Origin: Serilophus lunatus
Lineage: Eukaryota; Chordata; Aves; Passeriformes; Eurylaimidae
Direction: 5' to 3'
NCBI GenBank assembly: GCA_013399895.1
Contig: VXBA01000169.1
Location: 124,001 to 188,000 of the forward strand
DNA length: 64,000 bases
A model generated the notes under the pieces. That model saw only the letters and a program-made list of their open reading frames with translations, was not told the DNA's origin and made no database searches. Made by a program: the position numbers and the translations under genes. Numbering within the stretch: position 1 is the first letter of the stretch; every line of letters begins with the position of its first letter. Below, piece after piece: positions 21,561-33,891 of the stretch.

Positions 21561-24500
21561 TGCAGCCATAGCTGAAATGGTTCTCAAGCAACTTAAAGGA
21601 ACCTCCTTCCACAAGTCAGCTTCCTCTTCTGTTCAGGTGCCGAGAGACTTCCTCCTCTCCAAAGGGCAACTCTGCTCAGGAGCAGTCCTTTGGGGCTGCT
21701 TTAACAGTTTGAGGGCATGACCCATCCTCAGCACTTCCAACCTTCAGAAGCTCACAAAAGGTAGGAGCAAACACCAAATCAAGCCAAACAGCTCTGTCAA
21801 AAACATGGTCACTAGGGCATGGCATGAAAATCTTGAAACAGCTGCAAGGTAAATCAAGATACCTTTCACAGACCCATAACAACACTGGACTTGAGACATC
21901 TTTAATTTCTTGAAGGAACCTGCAGTGTACTGTGCTGATAAGATACTTGAGGAGGGGAAGTTACAGTCTTCTTTGTTCCTTTAGGTTTTCCCCTGGAAAT
22001 CAGTTACACCTTCCTTCCTGCCAAAATTTTCAGCATCTGCCCTGTAAGCACAACTATAGGCAAACAGCTTTCCCTGAGCACCTTCTGCAATTTCTGTGCT
22101 TGAGACAGCATTGATAATCATTATTCACAAAACCTACAAAGCTCACAGAACAGTCCCACTCCGTACTCAGCAGAAGCTGTGTTGTCTCTCATAGCAAAGA
22201 GAAAGTTTCTTTGCCCTACCAAAACACATCTCAGAAACAGTCTATCAGTACTTCAACTGTATAATTCTTTCAAAGAGGAAAGACAGGATAAGTAGAATCT
22301 TTTACATGTCACAGATACTCAGTATGGGGAGAAAATTATCAACGACACTGATATGTTTGCACTCAGTAATTTCTCTAGAACTGTCTCTAGAAGAATGCAG
22401 CACTGTAAAAGCACTAATCCAAAATTTAAGTAATTAGCCCTTAAAAAAGAAAAAGGGAATCCTTGCATTAAAAAGACCAGATGCAGAGAGACCCATTTGA
22501 TACAATTGTCTCAGAAAAACCGAATGCATAAATTATTCCTTGCTCTCATGGGGTTCCTACATCAGTACCTTCACTGAAGAGCTAAGAGGCAGAATTCAGC
22601 TGCGTGGGTAAAATTGCTGCAGGAAACAGCAGATTTATTAGCATTCAGGTAACATCTAGTACAGTCAACCACCCCACATTTCTTCAAAAGATTATATTCT
22701 AAGTAATATCCTACAGCATGGCTCTTCCTGAATTCATAAACTTGAAAACAGGATCTGCACCAGTGACATATGTGAACCACAGTCCTTGTGAGTCTCATTC
22801 ATGTTATTTGAGCCTCAGTTCAACAACCATTCCAGAGCACAGCTGTGTGCATGACAGTCCAGCCGTTCTTCTCTCATTCTCTCTTTAGTAAGAGGCTCAA
22901 TTTCATAAATCAGGCAATACTGCAAGCACTCCAACTAAACACTTTCATTATATTACTTGCCTGTGTCAGCCTCTGCATGACAAAGCAACACAGCCAGTTG
23001 CCAGGAACTAAACCTTCAGTACTTCAGTGCTTTTGAAATGGTGAACCAGGGAATTTATTACTGCGCTACTTGGAAAGCACAAAGCACTAGCACTTCAATA
23101 AATGCATTTGTCTTCTGCTTACCATTTAATCCGAATGGCCTTCAGCCATATCCCATGATATCTGTCCTTATCATTACACTTTAATAGCCCAGACATAAAT
23201 ATAAATGCAGTCAGCCGCATGACATCAGCACAGCTGTGCAGCTAGTCTAATTGTTCACTGTGATGTCATTCATCAGTTCCAAGCCTGTCCTACTCGATAT
23301 CATTTTGTCTTATAACTTGTCCAGTACTGAATATATCAATATGTTTCAACTATAATGTGTTCCAGAGAAACTGCAAAATCATTCCACTGCAACCATGTGT
23401 AAAGCTGTTGTTAAAGGCTGGGAAACAAACAGGGCACCTTAGCTTATTCACATCAATAACAGCTCTTACTCCTGCCACAAGATGAACCTTGACAAGAGAC
23501 AGTCAATGTGCCTCGCTTACATGAGAACACTAGCCTTCCTCCTACATGTAGCTCTGTCCCATGCTTCATTCCTACTCCCTCTCAAGCGTTTTTACACACA
23601 GCTACTGTCTGCGTGCACAGCTGTCTAGTGAGAAAACTTAAACATAAACAACATTTATAAAGATGTGTATCAAATCAGTACTCTGAATTTTCTTATTGAA
23701 GTACATTTCAGATTTTTTCCTTTAAAATTATGTTATAGCTCTTCTGTCTTGAAGAACTCATTATTGCCTCAAACACCACAGACACCGCTTTTCTTTGCTT
23801 TACGCTTGGTAAAGTGCTCCAAGCACAATTATCAATTTCTGTATTTAAAAAAATGCCCTAATCAAAAGCAATTATAGCCATGCATTTAAAAGCAAAACCT
23901 GAAATAATGACAGCAGAACACAGGATATACCACAGTTGTATTTATTTGGCATCATCATCTACATTATTGAGGCCGTCATAAAAATGTAATCTAAAATAAA
24001 AGCTTCATCATTTCAGTACAATACATTATTAAGCATCTACAACAGTACATTAAGTAGCATTGAAATTACTGATATTCTCTCACTAATAATAAATCCTATA
24101 GATTTTACAAGTGGCTCCAACTAAAGGCAAAATTACAAAATAAAGATATATATGTCAGCTGGCACAGTGAACCTGTCATTTCTATGTTTAGACTGACAAA
24201 CTTTTTATAATACCTACACCACTGCAGAAAGACATCTAATCACAGAGGATTCAGGTGGCTTAGTTCCTGCTTAAAAAACAACAAACAAACCAACTAACAC
24301 AGAGCTATTATTTTAAGAAATTCTATGGATCTACTCATCATTCTCTCAAGACAATGCAGACTCAACCATTTCTGGAAGAAAAATCTTCATCAAAATTGTC
24401 AATATAAAAAAAAAGCTTGATTTGTACAGTTTTTAATTAGCTTTTTTCTTCAAAATAAAATTCAAGTGTTGTTTGAAGAATATAATATGTGAATGACTGA

Positions 24501-25440
24501 ACATACTCTTACTATTATCAACACTGTCTTCCTACCCAAGCAAAGCTTGTTCTATGGGCACCTAGGGAACAGCAGACTGAATGGACAGCTAAGAGTCTTC
24601 TACGAACTGGCAAGCAGCCAGACTGTCTTAACGAAAGTGTAAAACAACTTTCCAAACCCCCATTAGAAAAGATAATGCCTTTGAGAAAAGAAATACTAAT
24701 TCTAATGCAGTTCACACAAGAATTCATAGCTATGCAAGTCTCCGCACTGCCAAATTGAAGCAGAATGGAAGGTAAAGAAGCAGTAGTTTTGTAATCATTA
24801 GTAACTGGTTAATTTCCCCTCTTTGCAATGTTTTGTTTGGTCACCATGTCTGGGCTAAGAATAAAATGCCACCTAAAAGGAAAGGGTAGCATGCAGGCAG
24901 CAGATCATTGCATCACCGTGTTCCTCTTCAGCAGATGAACTGCCTTGAAAATGCCTCTTCCTCCCTGCTAAAACATCACCTTGATCCAACAGGCAGTTGC
25001 CAGACATTTTTTCATTAGCATGAAACATATGCCGGTGTTCACATACGCCCTTTGCAATCCTTACTCTTGCAATGGAGTCAGTTACCTTTCATGTTTGACT
25101 ATAAGCCAAAAGCATTTTGGTGCCCATATCTGCCTTCAAGAAGAGGATTTCAGAAATGCTGAAATTAGAACGGAACCACATGCTTTATTTGGAACTAAAC
25201 CTCACGTCGTAATTGAAAAAGTAAAAGCATAAGTGTCCTCCTTGTGTTTGTTTGCTCATGAATTACCTCTGTCAATAAAAGCAGTCCTACCAAACAGCTA
25301 TGGACCAGTTATTACAAATACACATGGCATGGACAGAGTATTTATTGTCTCTATTTGTTAATCAAGAATCGACTTATATTTTTGTGGCCAGGAATTTTCT
25401 GTTGTACTTGAATTTTCTTGTTAGTTGACTCACCACTTCT
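21561..25440. other. Non-coding stretch with a possible regulatory cluster
   Basis: About 3.9 kb without a recognisable gene or repeat family. Open frames are at most 83 codons. The part at 23100-23290 has dense transcription-factor-like words and is listed separately. A short A/C-rich run lies at about 24270-24297. Confidence 0.55.
23219..23269. promoter_or_regulatory. Possible conserved enhancer-like motif cluster
   Basis: An inverted pair of CRE/AP-1-like words, ATGACATCA (23219-23227) and TGATGTCAT (23261-23269), encloses a perfect 12-bp palindrome with an E-box, GCACAGCTGTGC (23228-23239), and a TAATTG homeobox-like core. The arrangement is seen directly. Calling it an enhancer is inference and needs conservation or chromatin data. 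Confidence 0.3.
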
Positions 25441-25479
25441 ACACATGGCAGGTCAGGACAAAAAAATCAACCAAAAAAC

Positions 25480-25564
25480 CCAAAAAAACACACACACCCC
25501 CCACCCCCCCCACCCCCCCAAAANNNCACCCCCCCCACCCCCCAAAAAAAAAACCAAAAACCAC
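25480..25564. repeat. C-rich/G-rich low-complexity tract with sequence gap
   Basis: A-runs and C-runs alternate. Between 25497 and 25543 there are several tracts of 6-8 C, so the minus strand has G-runs separated by single T or A4, a textbook G-quadruplex pattern. Three N at 25524-25526 sit in its centre, which probably marks a sequencing or assembly difficulty caused by the structure. Confidence 0.8.
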
Positions 25565-28162
25565 CAACAAACCATGAAACCTCAAGATATTTAAGCCTTG
25601 GAAAATAACTGTGTTGGCTTTCACTTTTAGTCTTTCTTCACCTAGAAAATTCCATCCCGGGTGAGGTGCAAGTAGGATTTATACCCTTTTTTCTTTCTTT
25701 AATTGGTGCCCTAAATAGTCTAGGATAACACATTAAAGATTCTTCACCTCCCACCTAAGAAAAAAGAATCTTTAGAGTCTGAGGACTTCAATATTTCTAA
25801 TTTATTACTTAAGTGTCTATTTTGCATACACTCTGAACATCAAACTGAAGCAAATTCATTACTATTTAACAGTTATTTAAAGATATAGTATTTACACCTC
25901 TCAAGGTGACAAAAGCCTGTCTCAAGTCACAAATTCAATTATTTAAAGGGTTCTTCTCTCAAAAAAAAAAAAAAGCCTAAAAAAAAGAATAATTACATGT
26001 TTCTGGCATAATTCATGCAGAAATATCTTCCCCAGCCTTTCATCCAAATTTTTCTATATTACCAGCTTGACTGACCACTACAGAAGCAAATTAATCTGAT
26101 GTCCTCAGCCTACATGTGGCACTGAATGCAGTCCAGGTTCAGTTACTCATCTGATCCACGTAGGTAAGTTGTTAGAAGAGCTAAAAAGAAAAGGTCTTCC
26201 AATTCAGCATGAAGTGTTCACAAAGGAATAACCTTATGTTTGAGGAAAGGGTTAAGGTTACTGCTTACTTCAAGACCTGCAAGTCTCACAGTTTATGTAC
26301 TCTCTAGTTTCTAGTTTGCAAAAACGGTTACGTGCCCATGGCCCTAAAATTGTAAACCCACTTGCATCCTGAACTCTAGAACCAATACCACCTAAGATCC
26401 CTGCATCCTCACTTTGGATCTGTTATATATGCAGTAGAAACCAAATTTATAAGCTATAGTAGAATTGATAAAAGCCTACTGAGCAGTTTCTCAAAGACAG
26501 CATAACCTTCATGGTCAAGTAAGGCACTCCATCCTCACACAAAAAGTCATCATACACTTAGTTAAAGCCTACAAAGCTGACCAAGACATATCTCCAAGTC
26601 AGGAGCTACTGCTAAATGCCCTTGAGGTCACCACTCAATATGACTGCTGTGAGTGCTGCTGCTTCCTCATCAGCACAGTCACTGATACAGCAATGGCTCA
26701 GAGGCTGTCTAGTCTGACTGTCACAGATTCCCATCGTATCTCTTTGATGGACATATTTTTTCCTGAGGCACAAGAATCTTTGTCATCTGAATGTCTTTGA
26801 AGCTGGTTTAACATCCATTTGGAGAAATCAGAAGACATTAAAGACTAGAGAGAGTAACTCCAGCTCACAGGTAGGATTTTAATTTTACTTTTTTTAACTC
26901 TCCTCTTCAACAGAGGGAACAGCTCAGAAGGGCAGTATACTTCGATATCATAATACAAAAGCATACAAGAGAAGTGATAATTGAAGGGAACAATTTTCTT
27001 TTTCTAAGTGGTTTGATCAAAACCCTGTTGGCTTTTAAACTTCCAGCATATGTTAAACTGGTCCTTTGGACATATCTTAATGATCCCCATCCACTGTCCT
27101 CAATCACAAGACACAAGAAAAAGATTACATACAAAATTTGATCTGTGTTAAGGTAACACAGTGTTTAGAATCAAAACACGTAGCTTGGCCAAGGGTACAC
27201 ACCTCAGGTCTCCATGTAAATGGTTATCCATTTCAAGACTAGGATAGAAAAGAAACAGGGCACATAGCTTCTTGCCAGAATGAGATATGCCCTGAATGCA
27301 GCACAGCATTTTAAGTGACAGGTCACCAAAAAAAACACCTTCTGTGTATAGACTCACGTGTGTGGATTTTTTTCAAGCTCATGAATGAGCAAAATTTATT
27401 AAAGGAATACTTGGCTGCAGGCAGAAGAAAAACACATGATATACACTATAATAGGAATTCTGCTAACACTCTAAAAGCATTTTTAGTTCTTACTTATGAC
27501 CTGGGCCTACCCTCAACATCCTTTTCAGTAGCACGGATCTCTTCCAATTTCTGTACATAGGGCACATTTCAAAGTTTGTGTATTTCAGCCCTGAAAGAAT
27601 TTTTTGTAAACCTATTTGCATAGTGTCCTCCTTTGATGGGAGGACCTGGAAGCCAAGGAAAATGTAGAAGAAATTATGCAACTTCAGCATACTGAAATGC
27701 TTCGGTTTAAGTATCTTGAACTGACCCAGCCCTGGAGAATGAAAGGCTTTGTAACAAGACCTCTCTTTCTAGTCACACAGAAGTTTCAGGGAAGTCAATC
27801 CATTGCCTGGTTTACTTTGGCATTTGATGCCAGCTAGAAGCCAAATTAAATCAGGCATTCATATAGTAAACCTTTCCATGTACTTTTGCTCTGCATTTCA
27901 ATACATAGTCGGCTGTTTCTGTAAGAAGGACTAATTATATTTCAGAGCTTGCACTCACTCAATTGGTATAAATGTATGCAAGCCAGTATACGAAGAAGGC
28001 AACATATGAAGAAAAGTAATGCAAACCAGTTATTTTACTGATCCCTTGTACACTTGATGCCACCGAATGCTGCTCCAGCTACAGCTACACAGGGATACAT
28101 TCGCTGCTGTACCTCTGACGAGGCACATTGCACGAGTGAGTAGCAGTAGCTGTGCATGGAGA
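25565..28162. other. Non-coding, no feature seen
   Basis: AT-rich, with poly-A runs at about 25961-25986. Open frames are at most 81 codons. No repeat was recognised. Confidence 0.55.
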
Positions 28163-28178
28163 AACACTAGGGGGCAAC
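28163..28178 (+). promoter_or_regulatory. CTCF-like binding motif
   Basis: AACACTAGGGGGCAAC matches the CTCF core CCACTAGGGGGCRS except for the first C. It lies in a slightly CpG-richer patch (28060-28180). It points opposite to the motif at 8.86 kb (minus), so the pair is divergent, not a convergent loop-anchor pair. Confidence 0.5.
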
Positions 28179-29915
28179 AAAAGCTCTTCAATAAGCTTAA
28201 GGGAGTCCCAAGGTGTCTTTACCACCTCTTATTTTGCCAGTACTATTATCCTTCCTTGACTGTATGCTCTCCTTCGGGTCTCATGCAAACGAGATGCGTA
28301 TCATACCATGTTGGTCAGGCTACAGAAGTATGCTTGTGTTCATTCAATATCAACTGCTTTCCTTCCCACCAGCCCTTAACCCATTACCAATTCTTCTTGC
28401 CATTAAAGGAAGACTTTTGATGACACAAATTTAATCTTTTGTATATGGTGCGCTTGTTTATCGCCTTTGCCATAGTAAAGTGCTTAGCCATAACTGAATA
28501 TAATCACTTTAATGTCGTCACAATAGAGAAGGAGGAAGAGGGGAAGTTAGCAGAATCCTGTAAGGAAATCAGCAAACACTAAGGAATAATCATAGATATT
28601 TATGATTTTTGATAGACAAATTTACCCTTAGCTCTGATATACTCTTCCTGTGAACTGTTTTCTCCACTTTGCAATAATAATCCTACACAGAATAAATGTA
28701 ATAGTTTTCTGCTTATATATGAAGATATCGATTTTCCAAAGGCGGAAGGGGAGGAGAGCACTTGAGTATGTCACTCATCTATAAAATTGCATATGAAATT
28801 AGATAAAGAAGAAAAATAATTAAACAGACAAGTTGTATACAAACCTTCCCTTTTACTGTTTGATAAATTTATCCCAGGTTAACAGGAAGAATAGTTTTGC
28901 CTCTTGAAAATTTTCATACCTGAGCAAAAATGGAGTCTCTATTCCCTGAGAAAAGTACAGGAGAAATTACTTTTGAGAAAGAAAGCTACAGCAACTTCTA
29001 CCAGTTTTAAAACAGTACACAGATGCTTGTATAAAAATGTACCAATGCCCTTCTGGCTGAGTCTTAGGATTCTCTTCTAACTAACACCTTACAGTGGGAA
29101 GTCAACATGCTGATGTCTTTCCATTAGATGACTGTCGATAAAGTGGCTTCAATCACAGAATACCTCTGTTACCATGCCAATAACTCCATTAATTCAAGCA
29201 GCAGTGTTGTGGGGTTTTTCTTTTCGGTTGATACTGAAGTTTAGAATATGGTCCCATTTGGATATTGGAGCACTACTCTATGGCTACATTTACCTTACCC
29301 TTGAGGCTTCAGAAAATTTGTCCATAAATTCTACAAAAATAATTTCAAGATGCAGTAAGGAAAAAGAAGCAGGGAAAGGAGAACTATGACATTCAATTAA
29401 TCTATAGCATCTTTCTTGTGTCTTCCTCTTGCTAATCCAGAATACTTAGTCAAAGCACAGGTAAACTTGCATTTGAGATTAATCAGAGCTATGTAAATGA
29501 AGGCAGCTGTTTTCTATAGGCCTCCTTCCCTTTCTGGTGAACTAAGATGAAGAAGGCCATGAAAAAAGCAGCCTGCTGGTCAAAGCAGTTCAGTTTGGTG
29601 AGACAAAACCAAACCCTCTGTTGCTGTGACTTAGTTCCTCATGGAATGCGGCTGAGTAATAAATCAAACTCTTCAAAAGCAATTGCTAATTGAATACATC
29701 AGATTTTCTAAAGTGCCTGATGTTACTGGAGTTGGAGCCATTAAAAGACAAATGCCTACAGTTGTGATGAGAGACAACAGATGCTCTTTAAACATGGATA
29801 TTTATGGCGCTTCACGCACTCTTCAAAAACCAAAACACAAACCAACAACCAACCAATCCCTAGATCCTCATACTACCAGAAAACCCTCAAAACACATCCC
29901 ACCAGAAACATTCAA
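28179..29915. other. Non-coding, no gene recognised
   Basis: A 117-codon plus frame (28067-28420) overlaps the CTCF-like site but shows no domain. An ACCAA-rich low-complexity stretch lies at 29820-29860. Confidence 0.55.
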
Positions 29916-29921
29916 GAAACC
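29916..29921 (+). repeat. Target-site duplication, left copy (LTR-F)
   Basis: GAAACC precedes the LTR. An identical GAAACC is at 30468-30473 immediately after it. A 6-bp duplication is typical of ERVK/betaretroviral-type integration. Confidence 0.8.
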
Positions 29922-30007
29922 TGTCGTAGTTAAGCTGGCAAACTTAGAAACGAGCTAGAGAGAGAATTTCATCCAGGAAGCCATTTTTAATGAGAGAACT
30001 TACAGCT

Positions 30008-30079
30008 TTTTATACTTTTTAGAAACCAGCGTGTTAACATTTCATTGGCAGATACACTTGTTTTTAACTATTTCATTGG
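30008..30079 (-). promoter_or_regulatory. LTR-F core promoter: two CCAAT boxes and TATA box
   Basis: On the minus strand: CCAATGAAA (at 30071-30079), CCAATGAAA (at 30040-30048), then TATAAAA (30008-30014), about 31 and 30 bases apart. The spacing is that of a functional class II promoter, and the two CCAAT words look duplicated. Transcription would run leftward. Activity is not shown by the sequence. Confidence 0.6.
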
Positions 30080-30109
30080 ATCAGGCCAAAGCAACAGATC
30101 ATGTCCCCT

Positions 30110-30309
30110 TATTTTGAGAACTTGCACCATTATTTTGATACTGGACAAAGCTATTGATCAGAAAAGTACGAGAAACCATCTCTACAAAAACAGCACCTGT
30201 TTGATAAAGGCAAATCGCTCTTATTGTACGAGAGATCCAAAGTACCTTGAAAGGTCTCAAGCTACTTGCAGATGTATTTTGAGAAAGTTCCACCAATATT
30301 TTGAGAACT
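30110..30309. repeat. Imperfect direct repeats in LTR-F U3
   Basis: TATTTTGAGAA followed by a CCA-containing spacer and TATTTTGA(T/G)A occurs at 30110-30142 and again at 30275-30309. GTACGAGA also occurs at 30167-30174 and 30227-30234. This resembles the duplicated enhancer units common in retroviral U3 regions. Confidence 0.5.
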
Positions 30310-30473
30310 AGGATATTGTTTACTTTTTGCTTTTGCTGTTCTTCAGACAGAAATTTTTCCAGGCCAACTTCAGGTTTTGCTAGCGTGAGAGAGTTACTTA
30401 AGCTAACTTTTAAAACTGTCAAAAATTAGGCCTAAAAGCCCCAGGCTTTGAAAAAACTACTACGAGAGAAACC

Positions 30474-31480
30474 AACCCCAATTAGGTTCTCTCTAGTTTT
30501 TCCCTGTCAGAAAAATATTATGAGCACCTGTTTTGCCTTTCTTTTTGTCTTCTTGGCCTCTCTGCCCACCTCTGCTTAGCACCCACCTTATCTAACTCAG
30601 AAGTACTACATAAAGAAACTATTTAAGAAACACACAACAATACGCTAACCTTCTAAAAAGCCATAGTAAAATTAACTTGGTCTACATTCTGCTATGATGT
30701 TGGGTCATTTCAATAAAATACAGAACAGTAGTGGCTGTTCATTTAGCGCTTCGGGTTCAATGAAGACAAGCATCTCAAGTAGGATGGGGAGCCATGCTGT
30801 GATCTTATCTGCAAAGACTGCACATGACAATGAGTAAAATTTTAAATCTGATTTGTCTCAAATGCCTTATTAAAGGTTTTTAAGTAATATTTGCATAACA
30901 TGTATTTGCTTCTAAACATTATAGGAATGAATGAAGTGTTGATGAGGATCTTAATTCTAACATAAGGTGTGTTTCATGATCTAGTCAGGCTTGATAATAG
31001 TCCAGAAAAACACAAGAGAAGTTATATTTCTGTATTTTGGTGTGAAATGCTTATAGAACAGCAATGACAGTCTTATTCTTGATGGGATTCAGTCCCTACA
31101 CAAAGAGCAGAGATAGGCATGAACTGTGCGAAGTATGTAGGAGCAACTATCTAGTATTAGAGCTTTAGGAAGTGAACAGGCTTGGTCCTTGCATAGGTCT
31201 CCTGGAGTTGCAGAGCAGACTGGATTGTGGTGCTTTATGTATCACTTGTGTACAGATTCTGGTAGTATTTACAAAAGTAGAGGATATAATTGAGACAGTT
31301 ATGTGTCTATACTGCCACTTTCACTACCCCAACCTTTTTTTTTCTTACTTTTTTTCCTTCTCTACTCAGGTTTCTATAACTCCTCTCAGTCTTATGGATC
31401 TTGAACACAAAAGTTATTCTTAATTAGCTTGATCTCATTGGAAGCCTCAAAGAGTACCTTCTCATGCAAAGTCCTTGCCC
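30474..31480. other. Non-coding, no feature seen
   Basis: AT-rich. An 83-codon plus frame (31172-31423) is not recognisable. Pyrimidine run at about 31337-31365. Confidence 0.55.
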
Positions 31481-32450
31481 TGGCCTAACAGACCAGGAGC
31501 TGTACATGTTCTACATCCAGCCCTAGGTTCTGTAATAGCGCACACAGAGGAGCACAGAGGAACAAGAGCAATGGAGGACCCCAAATAATCACCTGCCCAG
31601 CTACACCCAGGCTCATCCCAGGAGCCATAAACCCATCAAATGTCCATCTCTACAACTCCCAGGAGAGCCTAAGCCCCATTCCCCAGGCATTGACCCACGA
31701 TGGAGGAGCATCAATAGAAGCATCTTTTCAGAACATATTTCAGGCTCTGCCCTGGGGAATAGGGCACATTACGGGATGCAAGGAAAGAACATTTTAGGAT
31801 TGCAATGGACTTACTGTGGCATTTTGTAAGAGATGAAGGAACGCATGGAAAAATGGATAACGGAATCAAAAGAGCTGGTCACACATCAGCAGGTGACTTG
31901 TCAAGACACTTGTCTGGACTTGTCCTGCATCTGTCCAGCAGAGTCTGTCCTGTCTCCTCAATAAAGTCTGTTTTTTTTGAGAGAAGGGAACCTGTCTATT
32001 CTCTGTGTATGTGCATGTATGTGTGTACATATGTACACGAGCAGGGCTCCAGCTACCAGCAGCAGGAGAGCAGGTCTGCAAGTTAGGATGCAATCACCAG
32101 CAAATACCAAGGATGGCTTGCTTGTCAGAAGGTGAAGCACCCTGGGAGCCAGACGGCCTGCCTCTGAGAGTGATACCACTGGAAGAGCTGGCTATGGAAC
32201 AATCAGTGGGATCCTAGCCAGCTGCAAGGGCATGGAGGTCAATCAGAGCCCCCCATCTTGTTCTGTGTCTCTCTAATGGCAAGACCACTGAGATTTGGCT
32301 ATGAGAATGACCCAGTGGGTCCTGGCAAGCTATGTGTGTGTGTAGGTCTGGACAAGAAGTCAAATGGGTGCTGTGGGCCTATATGTCCAGTACCAGAAGC
32401 AGGGGAGAGTGAGGCCCAGGGGCAGCTTCCTGGTAGTCTGCATGCCTAAG
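31481..32450 (+). repeat. GC-richer block, possible unclassified retroelement
   Basis: Compositionally distinct from the AT-rich flanks. It has AATAAA (about 31960) followed by a GT/T-rich element (gtctgtttttttt), as at the end of a transcript or an LTR, then a TG-rich stretch containing a 16-bp palindrome. I could not find paired TG...CA ends with a target duplication or coding homology. It may be an old LTR, an unannotated exon of a non-coding RNA, or unique sequence. Confidence 0.3.
32023..32038. repeat. 16-bp perfect palindrome
   Basis: GTGTACATATGTACAC, embedded in a TG/CA-rich stretch that favours chance palindromes. Confidence 0.7.
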
Positions 32451-33891
32451 ACCTGCTGCTGGAGAGATCCACATGGTACATACATAATTATAATTAATAA
32501 TAATGGTAATTATTGGCAGTAACTCTATCATTAGTAGTAGCTAATATACAGTAACAACATATAATTAATACAGTGATAATTTATAATAAGTGGGGGTATG
32601 TATATAGAGAGATAGACACATATAATTATGTATTGTTTCACACTAAGAAACCTTCATCTTGTTCAGCCAAAGAGGAGAACAGGATGAGGCCACTGGCATA
32701 ATTTGTATGTTTGCCTGTTTCGATCTGCATGGTCAGCCAGGTACCTGTGTGTTGTATAAGTGCAGGTTGAGGAGTGCAAGTGTGTATGTGCATGCACATT
32801 CACTTACTGGGAACACACACTCAACCCCACCACTGCTCAGAACCAGGGGTACAGGGCTGCAGCTGCCTCTCCTCCATTGGGCTACTCTACTCAGCCCCTG
32901 CCCTCACCTGACACACCAGATATATCTAGAATTCTCTATGTATTCTAAACACTCTCATTACAATTCACTCTGTAAAAACAACTAGCCATGACACCACATT
33001 CAAGAACTGCTCCTATATCCAAAGTCACCGACCATTTTGATAAATTTTAGCTTTTTCAGTGGCTATGCAGGACTACACACTTCCCTGTACCAACACCCAC
33101 TGTAGCTCATATGCCCCATGAGGCTTGCTGGAAGACAATCACAACATAAGTTACTTGTATCTGCTAAAAGAAAACCCCATTGATATATCAAACTTTTTAA
33201 ATTACAGATATCAAATTGGCAACTATTTATACAGATTATTGTGAAGGCTTTTGTCTCAACCACAAAATATCGAAAATTGAAGAAAAAGCCATGCAATTGT
33301 TACATAGGACAGAAAGAAACAGAAGCAATACTCTGCCTAAAAAATTCTGGATTTTGATTAACTGTATTTCAGGCAAGCCAATCAGATAAGGTAAACTATC
33401 AGAGAAACAGACTCTCTGGGAAGTGTTGGTATAACCTTCATGGATGGCCACTATCAACAGCCTTATCAAGTAGGCTGACTGAAAACATTGACTTTACTTT
33501 TGCCCAAGTGACAAACTACTGCTTCTTCAACTAACTACAGTTCTGCCATTTGCAGGAGCACTGTGCCTGGGCTTCTCAGGAAGGGTTAAGCTTCTGTACA
33601 TGACCACATTTCTTCCTCACACTTGCCAAGAGAGTGAAGACAGACCTCAGAACCAATCAACCGAAAGCAGAACCAAGTCCCATAAAAAGTTTTCCAACAA
33701 GTTTTCACATACTACATTAATTTTTCTTCACCATCAGTGCAGAAAAAAGAATTTCCAAGCAGAAAATTAAACAGTTCCTCAGTTCTTTATTAATAATCGA
33801 AGCTAGCGTCTTGTTTTGTACTGCTAAGCTAAAGATAGAATTAAATACTAAAATGCTTCTCAGTCAGAATTCAAGAGAAGAAAATGTTCCC
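32451..33891. other. Non-coding, AT-rich then mixed
   Basis: From 32478 to about 32635 the sequence is nearly pure A/T/G low complexity (ataattataattaataat type). A 108-codon plus frame (32659-32985) has no recognisable domain. Confidence 0.55.

Larger units (their letters stand above)
29922..30467 (-). mobile_element. Solo LTR with readable promoter (LTR-F)
   Basis: A 546-bp element bounded by terminal inverted repeats (TGTCGTAGT on the left, ACTACGAGA on the right, one mismatch) and by GAAACC duplications. The orientation is minus. Reading that strand, two CCAAT boxes (plus-strand ATTGG at 30075-30079 and 30044-30048) precede TATAAAA (complement of 30008-30014), followed by ATTAAA (complement of 29986-29991) and about 65 bp of U5 ending CTACGACA. 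The U3 holds imperfect direct repeats (30110-30142 and 30275-30309). No internal retroviral sequence is attached, so a solo LTR. Frames of 88 and 107 codons that overlap it on the two strands are not genes. Confidence 0.85.
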
